A DNA stretch of 64,000 nt from Sulfurisoma sp963709555 (GCA_963709555.1 CAVPWR010000002.1:186001-250000); one strand, 5' to 3'. Shown: positions 40,437 through 52,709, counted from the first letter of the stretch. Translations and numbers: made by a program. The notes: generated by a model not told the origin, from the sequence alone.

Positions 40437-43400
40437 ATGGACAAGACTCCCGCCTCATCGCCCGGCCCGGTTCCTGCGTCGCATACGTCCCATGTGCGCC
40501 CGGCCATGCTGCGCACCATCCTGCAGGCCATTCCTGACCTGGTCTGGATCAAGGACCCGGACGGCGTCTATATAGCCTGCAATCCGACCTTCGAGCGCCT
40601 CTACGGCGCCAGGGAGGCGGACATCATCGGCAAGACCGACTACGATTTCGTCGCGCGCGAGCAAGCCGATTTCTTCCGCCAAAAGGATCGCGAGGCGGCG
40701 GCGGCAGGCAAGCCCACGAGCAACGAAGAGTGGCTGACTTTCGCCGCCGACGGTTATCGCGGCCTCTTCGAAACCGTCAAGACCCCGATACTCGACACCG
40801 GGGGACGGCTGGTCGGCGTGCTCGGCATCGCCCGCGACATCAGCGAGCACCGCACGCTCGAATCGACGCTGATGACGACCGCCGGCTTCGTTTCTCAGCA
40901 TCATGGGGCCGGCTGTTTCGATGCACTGGTCAGGTTCGCCGCCGAGACCTTCGGCGTCGATTACGTGCACCTCGCGCTGCTGGAGCCGGACCCGGGTCGG
41001 GTGCGCGTCATCGCCGCCTGGTCGGATGGCCAGCGCCTCGAGCCCGGCTATGTCTACGCCCTGGCCGGCACACCCTGCGAGAACGTGCTGCAGAAGGCGC
41101 GCAAGTGCTACGGCGACCATGTGCAGGCACTGTTTCCGCAGGATCCTGACCTCGTAACCTTGCACGCCGAAGCCTACATCGGCGAACCGATACTCGACGG
41201 CGCCGGCCGCGTGGTCGGCCTCATCGTGCTGGTGGCCCGGCAGGCGATGCCCTATTCGCAGACCATCGAGGCCGGCATGCGCATTCTCGCCGCCCGCGCC
41301 AGCACCGAGCTGGTGCGGCGGCAGGCGGAAGCGGCCCTGCGCAGTAACGAGGAGCGCTACCGGCGCATCAGTACGCTCACCAGCGACGTCATCTTTTCCT
41401 GCTACCGCGGGAGCGACGGCCAGTTTCGCATCGACTGGTGCGGCGGCAATGCCGAGGACGTCTTCGGCTTCAGCAACGAGGCGCTGCTGGCCCGCGGCTG
41501 CTGGCGCTGCTCGGTGCTGGCGGAGGACCTGCCGCTGTTCAAGCGCAACATCACCGAACTCGCACCCGGCCATTCGAGCGACTGCACCCTGCGCATCACC
41601 CATGCCGACGGTACGCTGCGCTGGCTGCGCAGCTACGCCCATGTCGAGGACGACCCCACGGGCACCGGCGTGCATCGCCTCTACGGTGCCTGCCAGGACG
41701 TCACGGTCCAGCACCAGGCCGAGGCGGCGCTGCGCGACAGCCAGGAACGGCTGCGGCTGATCCTCGATTCGGCGGCCGAGGCGATCTACGGCGCCGACAC
41801 CAAGGGCATCTGCACCTTCGTGAACAAGGCCTGCCTGCGCATGCTCGGCTACGAGCGCGAGGAAGACCTGGTCGGCAAGGGTATCCATGCCCTGATCCAC
41901 CACACCTATCCCGACGGCCGGCCCTACCCGAAGGAGCAATGCCATGTGCGGCACTCCACCCTCGAGGGCAGGAGCACCCATGTCGAGGACGAGGTGCACT
42001 GGCGCGCCGACGGCAGCAGCTTCCCGGTCGAATACTGGTCGCACCCCATGTACCGCGACGGCGAACTGGTCGGCGCCGTCGTCACCTTCGTCGACATCAG
42101 CGAGCGCAAGGCGGTGGAAAGTGCGCTGCGCGCCAGCGAGGCGCGCTTCCGTGGCATCTTCGACAACGTCGATGCGCTGGCGATCCAGGGCTACTCGTCC
42201 GACGGCACGGTGACCTACTGGAACCGGGCCTCGGAAAAGATCTACGGCTACAGTGCCGCCGAAGCCATCGGCGGCAACCTGCTCGACCTGATCATTCCGC
42301 CCGAGGCTCATGCCGAGGTCAAGGGTGCCGTGCACTGGATGTTCGACCACAAGCAGGGCATACCCGCCGGGCGCCTCGAGCTGCTGCGCAAGGATGGCAG
42401 TACCGTCCCGGTGTATTCGAGCCACACCGTGGTCGATACCCCCGACAACGGCGCCACGCTGTTCTGCCTCGATATCGATATGACCGAACTCGACCGCGCC
42501 GAGCAGGCGCAGCGCGAAAGCGAGGCGCGCTACCGCGCGCTGTTCGAGAACTCCGGCGATGGCATCTTCGTGACCCGCGGGCCGCTGATCGTCGACTGCA
42601 ACGACTCGGTGCGGCGCATCTTCCGCTGCGACCGCGAGGAAATGCTCGGGCACAGCATCGTCGATTTCTGCCCCGAGCGGCAGCCCGACGGCACGCCGTC
42701 GGCGCAGGCGGCGATGGAGCACATAAGGCGCACCCTCGCCGGCGAGCGAACCGATCCTCGAATGGCGCCATCAGCGCCTGGACGGCAGCCTCTTCGATGC
42801 CGAGGTCAAGCTCACCACTGTCAGCATCGGCGGCGAGATGCACATCATCGCCACCATGCGCGACATCACCGAACGCAAGCAGGCCGAGGCGCGCATCGAG
42901 TTCCTTGCCCACCATGACCCGCTGACGGGCCTGCCCAACCGCGTGCTGTTGCGCGACCGCTTCGAGCAGGCCCGGGCCTTCGCCGAGCGCAACCACGCGC
43001 AGGTGGGGATGCTGTTCCTCGACCTCGACAACTTCAAGGCGGTCAACGACACGCTGGGCCACGCCGCCGGCGACGAGCTGCTCAAGGCCGTGGTGTTCCG
43101 CCTCGAGGAGTGCGTGCGCGACACCGACACCATGAGCCGGCAGGGCGGCGACGAGTTCATCATCCTGCTCAACAACATTCCCGACCCGGCCACGGCGGAG
43201 CGCGTCGCCGGCGAGATCCTGCTGCGGCTGACCGAGCCCGTCCTCGTCAACGGCCACGCCATTGCCACGGGGGGAAGCATAGGCATCGCCCTCTACCCCG
43301 AGGACGGCCAGAACTTCGACACCCTGCTGCAGCGTGCCGACACCGCGATGTACACGGCCAAGGCGGCCGGCCGCAATACCTATCGCTTCTTCGATCAGAG

Positions 43401-44184
43401 GATGAACGACCAGGTGCGCGAACACATGCTGCTGCAGAATCGCCTGCACCAGGCGCTGGGCCGCGCGGAATTCCGCCTCGCCTACCAGCCCAAGTACGAC
43501 ATCGAAGGCCGCCGCATCACCGGCCTCGAGGCGCTGCTGCGCTGGAACGATCCCGAAGTCGGCGAGGTGTCGCCGGCCCGCTTCATTCCGGTGGCCGAGG
43601 ATTGCGGCCTGATCGTGCCCATCGGCCGCTGGGTGCTCGAGACCGCCTGCCGCCAGGTCGCGATCTGGCTGGCGGCCGGGCTGGCGCCGCCGCCGGTGTC
43701 GGTCAATCTCTCGGCGCTGCAGTTCCGTCGCGGCCGCCTGGTCGAGACCGTGGCCGAGGTGCTGGAGCAGACCGGTCTGCCCGCCGGCCTGCTCGAGCTC
43801 GAACTCACCGAGTCGATCCTGCTGCAGGACGTGGACAACACGCTCGATACCGTGCGCCGCCTCAAGGCGCTCGGCGTCGTGCTGTCGATCGACGATTTCG
43901 GCACCGGCTACTCCTCGCTGTCCTATCTCAAGCGCTTCGCCGTCGATAAGCTCAAGATCGACCAGAGCTTCGTCCGCGACGTCGGCAGCGACCCGGACGA
44001 CGAGGCCATCGTGCGTGCCATCATCCAGCTGGCGCGCAGCCTGCGCCTCGGCATCATCGCCGAAGGTGTCGAGACGAAGGAGCAGCTCGCCTTCCTGCGG
44101 GCCGAGGGTTGCGAGGAAATCCAGGGCTACCTGTTCAGCCGGCCGCTGCCGCCGGCCGGGATCGAGGCCCTGCTGAAGGGTTAG
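40437..44184 (+). CDS. Multi-PAS/GAF GGDEF-EAL protein (one frame break)
   Basis: Cytosolic c-di-GMP protein of about 1249 residues with six N-terminal sensory modules. These are a PAS (from LRTILQAIPDLVWIKDPDG), a GAF (FVSQHHGAGCFDALVRFAAE), and four further PAS units (STLTSDVIFSCYRG, ILDSAAEAIYGADTKG, IFDNVDALAIQGYSSDG, LFENSGDGIFVTRG). The catalytic half has QGGDEF with an RDTD inhibitory site, then EALLRW, ELTESILL, DDFGTGYSSL and AEGVET. Both enzymes look competent. A surplus C near 42750-42756 breaks the frame inside the last PAS, between RRTLAGE and EPILEWRHQRLDG. The 3' end converges on purU with a 3-4 bp overlap. Confidence 0.9.
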
Positions 44185-45062
44185 CGGAACACCACCGTCT
44201 TGTTGCCGTGGACCAGCACGCGGTCCTCGAGGTGGTAGCGCAGGCCGCGCGCCAGCACGGTCTTCTCGATGTCCTTGCCGTAGCGCACCATGTCGTCGGG
44301 CGAGTCGGAGTGGTCGATGCGGATCACGTCCTGTTCGATGATCGGCCCCTGGTCGAGCTCGGCGGTGACGTAGTGGCAGGTGGCGCCGATCAGCTTGACG
44401 CCGCGCGCGTAGGCCTGGTGGTAGGGCTTGGCGCCGACGAAGCTGGGCAGGAAGCTGTGGTGGATGTTGAGGATCTTGCCCGGGTGCGCGGCGCAGAGGT
44501 CGGGCGAGAGGATCTGCATGTAGCGCGCCAGCACCATGGTGTCGCCGTGCGACTCCTCGAACAGGCGCTGCACCTCGGCATAGGCCTGCGGCTTGTTCTC
44601 CGCCGTGACCGGCACGTGGTGGAAGGGAATGCCGTGCCACTCGACGAAACCCTTGAAGGTGTCGTGGTTCGAGATGACGCAGGGAATTTCGATGTCGAGT
44701 TCCTTCGACTGCCAGCGCGCCAGCAGGTCGTAGAGGCAATGTTCCTGCTTCGACACCATGATCACCACGCGCTTCTTCACCGCGCTGTCGCTGATCTTCC
44801 AGTCCATTTCGAGCTCGCGCGCGATCGGCGAAAAGCGCTCGCGGAACTCGGTGAGCATGAAGGGCAGCGAGTCGGCCTTCACTTCGATGCGCATGAAGTA
44901 GCGCGCGGGCCTGCCACCGTTGGCTTCGTCGCCCTCGTCCGAATGGAAGCTCGATTCGAGGATCCAGCCCTTGTGCTCGGCGATGAAGCCGGTGACGCGC
45001 GCGATGATGCCGGATCGGTCGGGGCAGGAGGCGGCGAGGGTGTAGTAGCGGTCGCGATGCAT
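44181..45062 (-). CDS. purU: Formyltetrahydrofolate deformylase
   Basis: 293-residue PurU, hydrolysing 10-formyl-THF to THF and formate, which balances one-carbon pools and feeds PurT. An N-terminal ACT domain (YTLAASCPDRSGIIARVTGFI) precedes the formyltransferase fold. That fold has ISNHDTFKG, LNIHHSFLPSFVGAKPYHQA and GATCHYVTAELDQGPIIEQD, where N-H-D form the catalytic triad. Upstream lies a 350-bp spacer filled by two large inverted-repeat elements, so any promoter is close to or inside them. Confidence 0.95.
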   Translation of the reverse strand: MHRDRYYTLAASCPDRSGIIARVTGFIAEHKGWILESSFHSDEGDEANGGRPARYFMRIEVKADSLPFMLTEFRERFSPIARELEMDWKISDSAVKKRVVIMVSKQEHCLYDLLARWQSKELDIEIPCVISNHDTFKGFVEWHGIPFHHVPVTAENKPQAYAEVQRLFEESHGDTMVLARYMQILSPDLCAAHPGKILNIHHSFLPSFVGAKPYHQAYARGVKLIGATCHYVTAELDQGPIIEQDVIRIDHSDSPDDMVRYGKDIEKTVLARGLRYHLEDRVLVHGNKTVVFR

Positions 45063-45130
45063 GTCAGTTCCGTGGGGCTGCGTGTTGGCGGCGAGAGGCG
45101 AAGCGCCACGTGCGTTGGGCTGCGGCGCAC

Positions 45131-45232
45131 GCCCGGGGTGTCGGGTAGCCGGCCCTGCTCATGTCCCCCGAATCGGGCTGAGCCCGATTCTCCTCCTTTA
45201 CTTCGCTGGTCCGGCTACCCGACACCCCGGGC
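45131..45232 (+). repeat. Structured inverted repeat A1
   Basis: A 22-bp perfect inverted repeat (arms 45131-45152 and 45211-45232) encloses CTGCTCATGTCCCCCG, a small hairpin AATCGGGC-TGA-GCCCGATT and CCTCCTTTACTTCGCTG. Element B1 shares the enclosed strands but has different arm sequences. Confidence 0.8.
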
Positions 45233-45279
45233 GGGGCATGCTGGTGCCTTGCCGGGGAGAACAAGCTGCCAAGTTTCCC

Positions 45280-45385
45280 GATGGAAGCGCTGGGGTGCTC
45301 TGCGCAGCGAAGTAAAGGAGGAGGTGGCGTCCAGCGGACGCCGCCGGGGGACATGAGCGGAGTAGAGCACCCCAGTGATTCCATC
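45280..45385 (-). repeat. Structured inverted repeat A2
   Basis: Opposite orientation to A1. Arms of 22 bp (20 matching) meet around CAGCGAAGTAAAGGAGG, the hairpin GGCGTCC-AGC-GGACGCC and GGGGGACATGAGC, the reverse complement of the A1 core strands. Confidence 0.8.
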
Positions 45386-45410
45386 GTGCACCGAAGACCC
45401 GCAGTCATCC

Positions 45411-46019
45411 CTAAATCCGTGTCGAAGCCTTGTCGATCTCGGCGCGCAGCTCGGCGTAGTTCATCGTCACCGGGAACTGCGGGAACTCGTCGATCACGTT
45501 CTGCGGCGGATGGAACAGGATGCCGGCGTGGGCCTCGCCCAGCATGGCCGTGTCGTTGTAGGAATCGCCGGCAGCGATGACCTTGAATTGCAGTTCCTTG
45601 AAGCGCTGCACCGATTCCTTCTTCTGGTTGGGCATGCGCAGGTGGTAATTCACCAGGTAACCGGCGGCGTCGGCTTCGAGCTTGTGGCAGAACAGAGCCG
45701 GGTAACCCAGCTGCGCCATCAGCGGCATGGCGAACTCGTAGAAGGTGTCGGAGAGGATGATGACCTGGAAATCGCGGCGCAGATCATCCAGAAATTGCCT
45801 GGCGCCGGCCATCGGCCCCATGTCGGAGATCACTTTCTGGATGTCGGGCAGGCCGAGCTTGTGCTGCTTGAGCAGGTCGAGCCGGTACTTCATCAGCACG
45901 TCGTAGTCCGGCTCGTCGCGGGTGGTGCGGCGCAGTTCGGGAATGCCGGTGCGTTCGGCGAATTCGATCCAGATTTCGGGGACGAGGACCCCTTCGAGGT
46001 CGAGACAAACCAGCTGCAC
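45411..46019 (-). CDS. thrH: ThrH phosphoserine phosphatase / homoserine phosphotransferase
   Basis: 202-residue HAD-superfamily enzyme matching ThrH, which dephosphorylates phosphoserine and can phosphorylate homoserine. Motif I is CLDLEGVLVPEIW (D-x-E instead of the usual D-x-D, a ThrH trait), motif II ILSDTF, and motifs III/IV are NQKKESVQ and AAGDSYNDTAML. Start is GTG. The spacer to purU downstream contains elements A1/A2. A candidate route is serine or threonine synthesis. Confidence 0.93.
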   Translation of the reverse strand: MQLVCLDLEGVLVPEIWIEFAERTGIPELRRTTRDEPDYDVLMKYRLDLLKQHKLGLPDIQKVISDMGPMAGARQFLDDLRRDFQVIILSDTFYEFAMPLMAQLGYPALFCHKLEADAAGYLVNYHLRMPNQKKESVQRFKELQFKVIAAGDSYNDTAMLGEAHAGILFHPPQNVIDEFPQFPVTMNYAELRAEIDKASTRI

Positions 46020-46057
46020 GGCGGACTCCTGGACGAAAGCGACGGAATAATGCGATT

Positions 46058-47960
<1,903 letters not shown>

Positions 47961-48028
47961 GTCGGTTGCTTGACCACGCTTCGCACTGCCTGGCGGGCAA
48001 GGCACGGCATATGTTGGACATTGGGGCG

Positions 48029-48132
48029 CGCCAAGGGTGGCGGATAGCCGGCACTGCTCATGTCATCCGGACCGGGCTGCGCCCGATCCTCCTTCTTTAC
48101 TTCGCTGTGCCGGCTACCCGCTGCCCTTGGCG
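48029..48132 (+). repeat. Structured inverted repeat B1
   Basis: 25-bp arms (22 matching) at 48029-48053 and 48108-48132 enclose CTGCTCATGTCATCCGG, a short hairpin (CGGGC-TGC-GCCCG) and CCTTCTTTACTTCGCTG. The core is nearly identical to A1 while the outer arms differ. Confidence 0.8.
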
Positions 48133-48178
48133 GGACAGGCCGGTGCTTTGCCGGGACCAGCCGGCTACGACGCTTCCA

Positions 48179-48284
48179 GATCGGACCGGTGGGGTGCTCT
48201 GCATAGCGAAGTAAAGAAGGAGGCGGCGGTCGAAGACCGGCGCCGGGTGACATGAGCGGCGCAGAGCACCCCACCGGCCCGATC
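48179..48284 (-). repeat. Structured inverted repeat B2
   Basis: 24-bp arms (23 matching) at 48179-48202 and 48261-48284 enclose AGCGAAGTAAAGAAGGAGG, the hairpin CGGTC-GAA-GACCG and GGGTGACATGAGCGG. Inverted relative to B1, repeating the A1/A2 arrangement. Confidence 0.8.
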
Positions 48285-48301
48285 ACGCACCAAACCCCGC
48301 G

Positions 48302-48331
48302 TGACATGAACGCAGTAGAGCACCCCAGTGG
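48302..48331 (-). repeat. Fragment of the structured repeat (B3)
   Basis: TGACATGAACGCAGTAGAGC followed by ACCCCAGTGG matches the right end of A2 and, less well, B2. The left half is missing. Confidence 0.6.
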
Positions 48332-48357
48332 CCCTATCGCACACCAGATATCGCTCC

Positions 48358-49590
48358 TCATCGCAGGGCAGTCAGCAAACCCTGCCAGCGCTCCCATTCC
48401 TCGCGGCAGGCATCGGGCACGGGAATGTTGGTCGGTACGGCGAGGCAGTCGAACGGCGCCAGCCCCTGCGCAATGCGTATGGCATGGGCGAGGCAGTCGT
48501 ACCAGACGCGGTCGACATCGGGATGGCCGGCGACGGCGGCGTGGACCGCTTCGGGGAAGTCGAAGCGCTGCAGGTAGCGCTCCGACACCTGGCGGATCGG
48601 GCAGGGAAATATTTCCTGTTGCGCCTTGGCCTTGGTGATCGGATCGGCGCCCTTGCAGCGGGCAAGGTATTTCTCCATCAGCGCCGGGAAGGTCTCGGCC
48701 ACGGCCAGCCAGCCGATGCCGGAAACGAGGCCGGTGGTGAAGGCCTCGTCGGCGAAGCGCTGCGGGATGTCGTGGGCCTCCAGCAGCGCGCGCATCGCCG
48801 CGCCGGTGGCGATGCCGTTCATCCAGAAGCCCTGGTAGTCGAAGCCGGGGCAGACACCCTTCTTGTAGCGCGACATCATCTCGGCGACGAAGACGACGCG
48901 GCGGACGAAGCCGGTGCCGAGCCGGGAGACGGCGGCCGGCACCGAGGCGGTCTTGCCGGCGGCGGCGAAGCGCGCGGCGTTGGCCGAATTGATCAGCGAG
49001 GCCGAGATCACCGGGTTGGGCTGGATCACGCTGGCCATGGTCCTGGCGTCGCCTTCCTCGGCGGCGGCCTCGACCTGGCGGAAGATGGAACCGGGGGTCG
49101 GCAGGCTGCCGTGCGACTCGACCGCTTCGAGGAACTCGCGCATCGAGGGCGTTTCATCGACCAGGCTCGGCCCCTCGATGATGGCCGACAGCAGTTCGAT
49201 CGCCGCCTCGCCGGCGCCGCCGACCTCGCGGTAAAAGGCATCGATGCTCGAACCGCCGGGGAACTTGCGGATCTCGACCGCCGGCGCTGCCCTGTCGCCG
49301 GCCAGCTGCAGCGCCGGCACCGCCTCCATGAAGCGGCCGTAGCCGTCGATCACCGTCCAGCAGCAGGCAGCCACCGCCGCGCCGAGCTCGGCGCGGAGCC
49401 AGCCGATCGCCGCCGGCGCCAGTTCGGCGATCGGCCGCCCCGGGTCGTGGCGCGGGTCGCCGCCGAGCGCGACCACCGCCGGCCAGGTCTCGCCGGCCGG
49501 GACGAAGGCGGCGATGACGCCGAAGCCGGGGCGGGCCGTGCCGTCGGCGCCGATTTCCAGTTCGAAGGTGCGGGGGTCCATGTGTTGCAT
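48358..49590 (-). CDS. HDOD-domain protein
   Basis: About 410 residues. An N-terminal region of unknown type (MDPRTFELEIGADGTARPG...) is followed by an HDOD domain. That domain has LPTPGSIFRQVEAAAEEGDA, IQPNPVISASLINSANAARF, VPAAVSRLGTGFVRRVVF and an HD-like helical bundle without metal ligands. HDOD proteins serve as scaffolds in signalling and sometimes as diguanylate-linked regulators. The ATG shares its first base with the TGA of ybiT (TGATG), so the gene is translationally coupled to an ABC-F ATPase. Element B2/B3 abuts its 3' end. Confidence 0.85.
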   Translation of the reverse strand: MQHMDPRTFELEIGADGTARPGFGVIAAFVPAGETWPAVVALGGDPRHDPGRPIAELAPAAIGWLRAELGAAVAACCWTVIDGYGRFMEAVPALQLAGDRAAPAVEIRKFPGGSSIDAFYREVGGAGEAAIELLSAIIEGPSLVDETPSMREFLEAVESHGSLPTPGSIFRQVEAAAEEGDARTMASVIQPNPVISASLINSANAARFAAAGKTASVPAAVSRLGTGFVRRVVFVAEMMSRYKKGVCPGFDYQGFWMNGIATGAAMRALLEAHDIPQRFADEAFTTGLVSGIGWLAVAETFPALMEKYLARCKGADPITKAKAQQEIFPCPIRQVSERYLQRFDFPEAVHAAVAGHPDVDRVWYDCLAHAIRIAQGLAPFDCLAVPTNIPVPDACREEWERWQGLLTALR

Positions 49591-51209
49591 CACTCGACGC
49601 CGAGTGTATGCAGGTACTCGTCGTAGTTGCCGCGGTAGTCGACGTAGCTGCCGTCCTGCTTGATCTCGAGGATGCGCGTGGCCAGCGAGGAGACGAACTC
49701 GCGGTCGTGGGAGACGAAGACCAGCGTGCCCTCGTATTTCTCCAGCGCGGTGTTGAGCGACTCGATGGATTCCATGTCGAGGTGGTTGGTCGGCTCGTCG
49801 AGCACCAGCACGTTGGAATTGAGCAGCATCAGCTTGCCGAAGATCATGCGCCCCTGCTCGCCGCCGGAGATGACGCGCACCGGCTTCTTCACGTCGTCGC
49901 CGCCGAACAGCAGGCGGCCGAGCGTCTGCCGCATCAGCGTCTCGGCATCGGCGCCGTCGTAGCCGCCGGCGCGCACGTAGCCGGTGATCCACTCGGTCAG
50001 CGTCAGGTCGGAAGCGAAATCGGCGGCGTGGTCCTGGGCGTAGTAGCCGGGGCGGGCCTTCTCCGCCCACTTCAGGGTGCCGTGCTGCGCCGTCAGTTCG
50101 CCCATCAGCAGGCGCATCAGCGTGGTCTTGCCGACGCCGTTCTCGCCGATGACGGCCAGGCGGTCGCCGGCGTCCAGCGTCAGCGTGAGGTTCTTGATCA
50201 CCGGCAGCTTGGGGTCATGGCCGAATTGCAGCCGCTCGATTTCCAGCGCCTGGCGGTGCAGCTTCTCTTTCTCGTTCATGTCGAAGCGGATCCACGGGTA
50301 CTGGCGGCTTGAGGGCTTGACGTCCTCCACCTTGAGTTTCTCGATCTGCTTCTTGCGGCTGGTGGCCTGGCGCGCCTTGGCCTTGTGGGCGCTGAAGCGG
50401 CGCACGAATTCCTCGAGGTCGGCGATGCGATCCTTCGACTTGGCGTTCTGCGCGGCGATGCGCGCGCGCGCGGCGGTCGAGGCCTCCATGTATTCGTCGT
50501 AGCTGCCGGGATAGACCTGGATGGTGCGGTAGTCCAGGTCGGCCATGTGGGTGCACACCTGGTTGAGGAAGTGGCGGTCGTGGGAGATGATCACCATGGT
50601 CGAGTCGCGGCCGTTCAGGACGGTTTCGAGCCAGCGGATGGTGTTGATGTCGAGGTTGTTGGTCGGCTCGTCGAGCAGCAGGATGTCGGGGTTGGCGAAC
50701 AGCGCCTGCGCCAGCAGCACGCGCAGCTTCCAGCCCGGCGCCACCTCGCGCATCGGGCCGTTGTGCTTGTCGACCGGGATGTCCACGCCGAGCAGCAGCT
50801 CGCCGGCGCGCGCCTCGGCGTCGTAGCCGCCCATCTCGCCGAACTTCACCTCGAGCTCGGCGGCGTGCATGTAATCGTCCTCGGACGCCTCCGGATTGGC
50901 GTAGATCGCGTCCTTCTCCTGCATGCAGCGCCACATGTCCTCGTGGCCCATCATCACCACGTCGAGCACGCGGATGTCCTCGAAGCCGAACTGGTCCTGG
51001 CGCAGGTAGGCCATGCGCTCGTGGGTGTCCTTGGTGACGTTGCCGGCGGAGGCTTCGAGCTGGCCGCAGAGGATCTTCATGAAGGTCGACTTGCCGGCGC
51101 CGTTGGCGCCGATCAGGCCATAGCGGTTGCCGTCGCCGAACTTGACGGAGACGTTCTCGAACAGGGGCTTGGCCCCGAACTGGATGGTGATGTTGGAAGC
51201 GACGAGCAT
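49590..51209 (-). CDS. ybiT: ABC-F ATPase YbiT
   Basis: 539 residues, close in sequence to E. coli YbiT over its whole length. It opens MLVASNITIQFGAKPLFENV, and has GANGAGKST, a signature in PMREVAPGWKLRVLLAQAL, LLLDEPTNNLD and the interdomain linker FSAHKAKARQATSRKKQIE. The second ATPase has GENGVGKTT, ISGGEQGRM, VLDEPTNHLDMES and FVSHDREFVSSLATRILEI. The protein should act at the ribosome; its cellular role is unsettled. It heads the ybiT-HDOD unit and is divergent from hemE across a G-rich spacer. Confidence 0.95.
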   Translation of the reverse strand: MLVASNITIQFGAKPLFENVSVKFGDGNRYGLIGANGAGKSTFMKILCGQLEASAGNVTKDTHERMAYLRQDQFGFEDIRVLDVVMMGHEDMWRCMQEKDAIYANPEASEDDYMHAAELEVKFGEMGGYDAEARAGELLLGVDIPVDKHNGPMREVAPGWKLRVLLAQALFANPDILLLDEPTNNLDINTIRWLETVLNGRDSTMVIISHDRHFLNQVCTHMADLDYRTIQVYPGSYDEYMEASTAARARIAAQNAKSKDRIADLEEFVRRFSAHKAKARQATSRKKQIEKLKVEDVKPSSRQYPWIRFDMNEKEKLHRQALEIERLQFGHDPKLPVIKNLTLTLDAGDRLAVIGENGVGKTTLMRLLMGELTAQHGTLKWAEKARPGYYAQDHAADFASDLTLTEWITGYVRAGGYDGADAETLMRQTLGRLLFGGDDVKKPVRVISGGEQGRMIFGKLMLLNSNVLVLDEPTNHLDMESIESLNTALEKYEGTLVFVSHDREFVSSLATRILEIKQDGSYVDYRGNYDEYLHTLGVE

Positions 51210-51276
51210 GGCGGAGGACGTGTAGGGTGAGGCGAACCCGCGATTTTACGCCGCCGTGCCGCTACTGCCGAGTTTC

Positions 51277-51343
51277 CGGGGTTGCCGGGGATGTCGGGGA
51301 TTGGGTGGAGATTGGGCGGGGATTGGGCGGGGATCGCCCGGGG
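51277..51343. repeat. G-rich tandem tract in the ybiT-hemE spacer
   Basis: Runs of GGGG at about 5-base intervals, then repeats of GATTGGGCGGG. Four or more G-runs on one strand could form a G-quadruplex ahead of hemE. No standard promoter elements are visible within it. Confidence 0.6.
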
Positions 51344-51403
51344 CAGGTCCCGGCATGGGCCGGCGAATGCGATAATCGTGGCCTATCTCATCGAGCCGCC
51401 GCC

Positions 51404-52471
51404 ATGACCCGACCCAAGAATGACAATTTCCTCCGCGCCCTGCTGCGCGAGCCGGTCGATTACACGCCCACCTGGCTGATGCGCCAGGCCGGCCGCTACC
51501 TCCCGGAATACAACGAGACGCGCCGCCGTGCCGGCAACTTCCTCGCCCTGTGCAAGAATCCCGGCCTCGCCTGCGAGGTGACGCTGCAGCCGCTGGCGCG
51601 CTTTCAGCTCGACGCCGCGATCCTCTTTTCCGACATCCTCACCGTGCCCGACGCCATGGGTCTCGGCCTCTACTTCGCCGAGGGCGAGGGTCCGAAGTTC
51701 GAGCGGCCGCTGCGCGAGGAATGGGCGATCCGCGACCTCACCGCGCCCGATCCCGACGCCCACCTGCGCTACGTGCTCGACGCCGTGCGCGAGATTCGCC
51801 GTGCGCTCGACAACTCGGTGCCGCTGATCGGCTTCTCCGGCTCGCCTTTCACTCTGGCCTGCTACATGGTCGAAGGCGGCGGCTCGGACGATTTCCGCAC
51901 GGTCAAGACCATGCTCTACGACCGGCCGGATTTGCTGCACCACATCCTCGAGGTGAACGCGCAGGCGGTCACCGACTACCTCAACGCCCAGATCGAGGCC
52001 GGCGCCCAGGCCGTGCAGATCTTCGACACCTGGGGCGGGGCGCTGTCGCACGCCGCCTACCGCGAGTTCTCGCTCGCCTACATGCAGCGCGTGATCGAGG
52101 GGCTGATCAAGACCCACGATGGCGAGCGCGTGCCCTGCATCGTATTTACCAAGGGCGGCGGACAGTGGCTGGAGGCGATCGCTTCCATCGGCTGCGACGC
52201 CATCGGCGTCAACTGGACCACCGACCTGGGCGAAGCCCGTCGCCGCGTCGGCGACAAGGTCGCGCTGCAGGGCAACCTCGATCCCATGGCCTTGTTCTCT
52301 TCGGCCGAGGCCGTCGCCGGCGAAGCCAAGCGGGTGCTCGACAGTTTCGGCGCGGACGACGGCAGGTCCGGCCACGTCTTCAATCTCGGCCATGGCATCA
52401 ACCAATACACCCCGCCAGAGCGGGTTTCAGTGCTGGTCGAGACGGTGCGCCATCACAGCAGGCGCCCCTAG
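51404..52471 (+). CDS. hemE: Uroporphyrinogen decarboxylase
   Basis: 355-residue heme-pathway enzyme removing four acetate carboxyls from uroporphyrinogen III. The signature WLMRQAGRYLPEY, the catalytic Asp region LFSDILTVPDAMGL, GFSGSPFTLACYMVEGGGS and the C-terminal FNLGHGI are complete. The ATG at 51404 gives the family N-terminus (TRPKNDNFLRALL). Cytoplasmic. Followed by priA after a 332-bp spacer with DnaA boxes. Confidence 0.97.
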   Translation: MTRPKNDNFLRALLREPVDYTPTWLMRQAGRYLPEYNETRRRAGNFLALCKNPGLACEVTLQPLARFQLDAAILFSDILTVPDAMGLGLYFAEGEGPKFERPLREEWAIRDLTAPDPDAHLRYVLDAVREIRRALDNSVPLIGFSGSPFTLACYMVEGGGSDDFRTVKTMLYDRPDLLHHILEVNAQAVTDYLNAQIEAGAQAVQIFDTWGGALSHAAYREFSLAYMQRVIEGLIKTHDGERVPCIVFTKGGGQWLEAIASIGCDAIGVNWTTDLGEARRRVGDKVALQGNLDPMALFSSAEAVAGEAKRVLDSFGADDGRSGHVFNLGHGINQYTPPERVSVLVETVRHHSRRP

Positions 52472-52542
52472 GGCAGTGCCCCTTGCCGATGCCTGTGCGG
52501 CAAGGGTTTCAGGGCGGCATAAAAATGTTGCGGGCAGTTGAC

Positions 52543-52551
52543 TTATGCACA
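52543..52551 (+). promoter_or_regulatory. DnaA box
   Basis: TTATGCACA, an exact match to TTATNCACA. Confidence 0.6.
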
Positions 52552-52709
52552 GAAATCCGCTTTGGCGCGCAGCCCGCCCGGTTTCCCGTGGCGGCGCCAA
52601 GGGGCGATTATGCAACTCGTTGATTTATAACGATTCTCGTATTGCACATTCATTACGCAAGTACTAGAAACACCTTATGGGCTGGGCAGTTAGCGCAGGT
52701 GCGCGGGGT

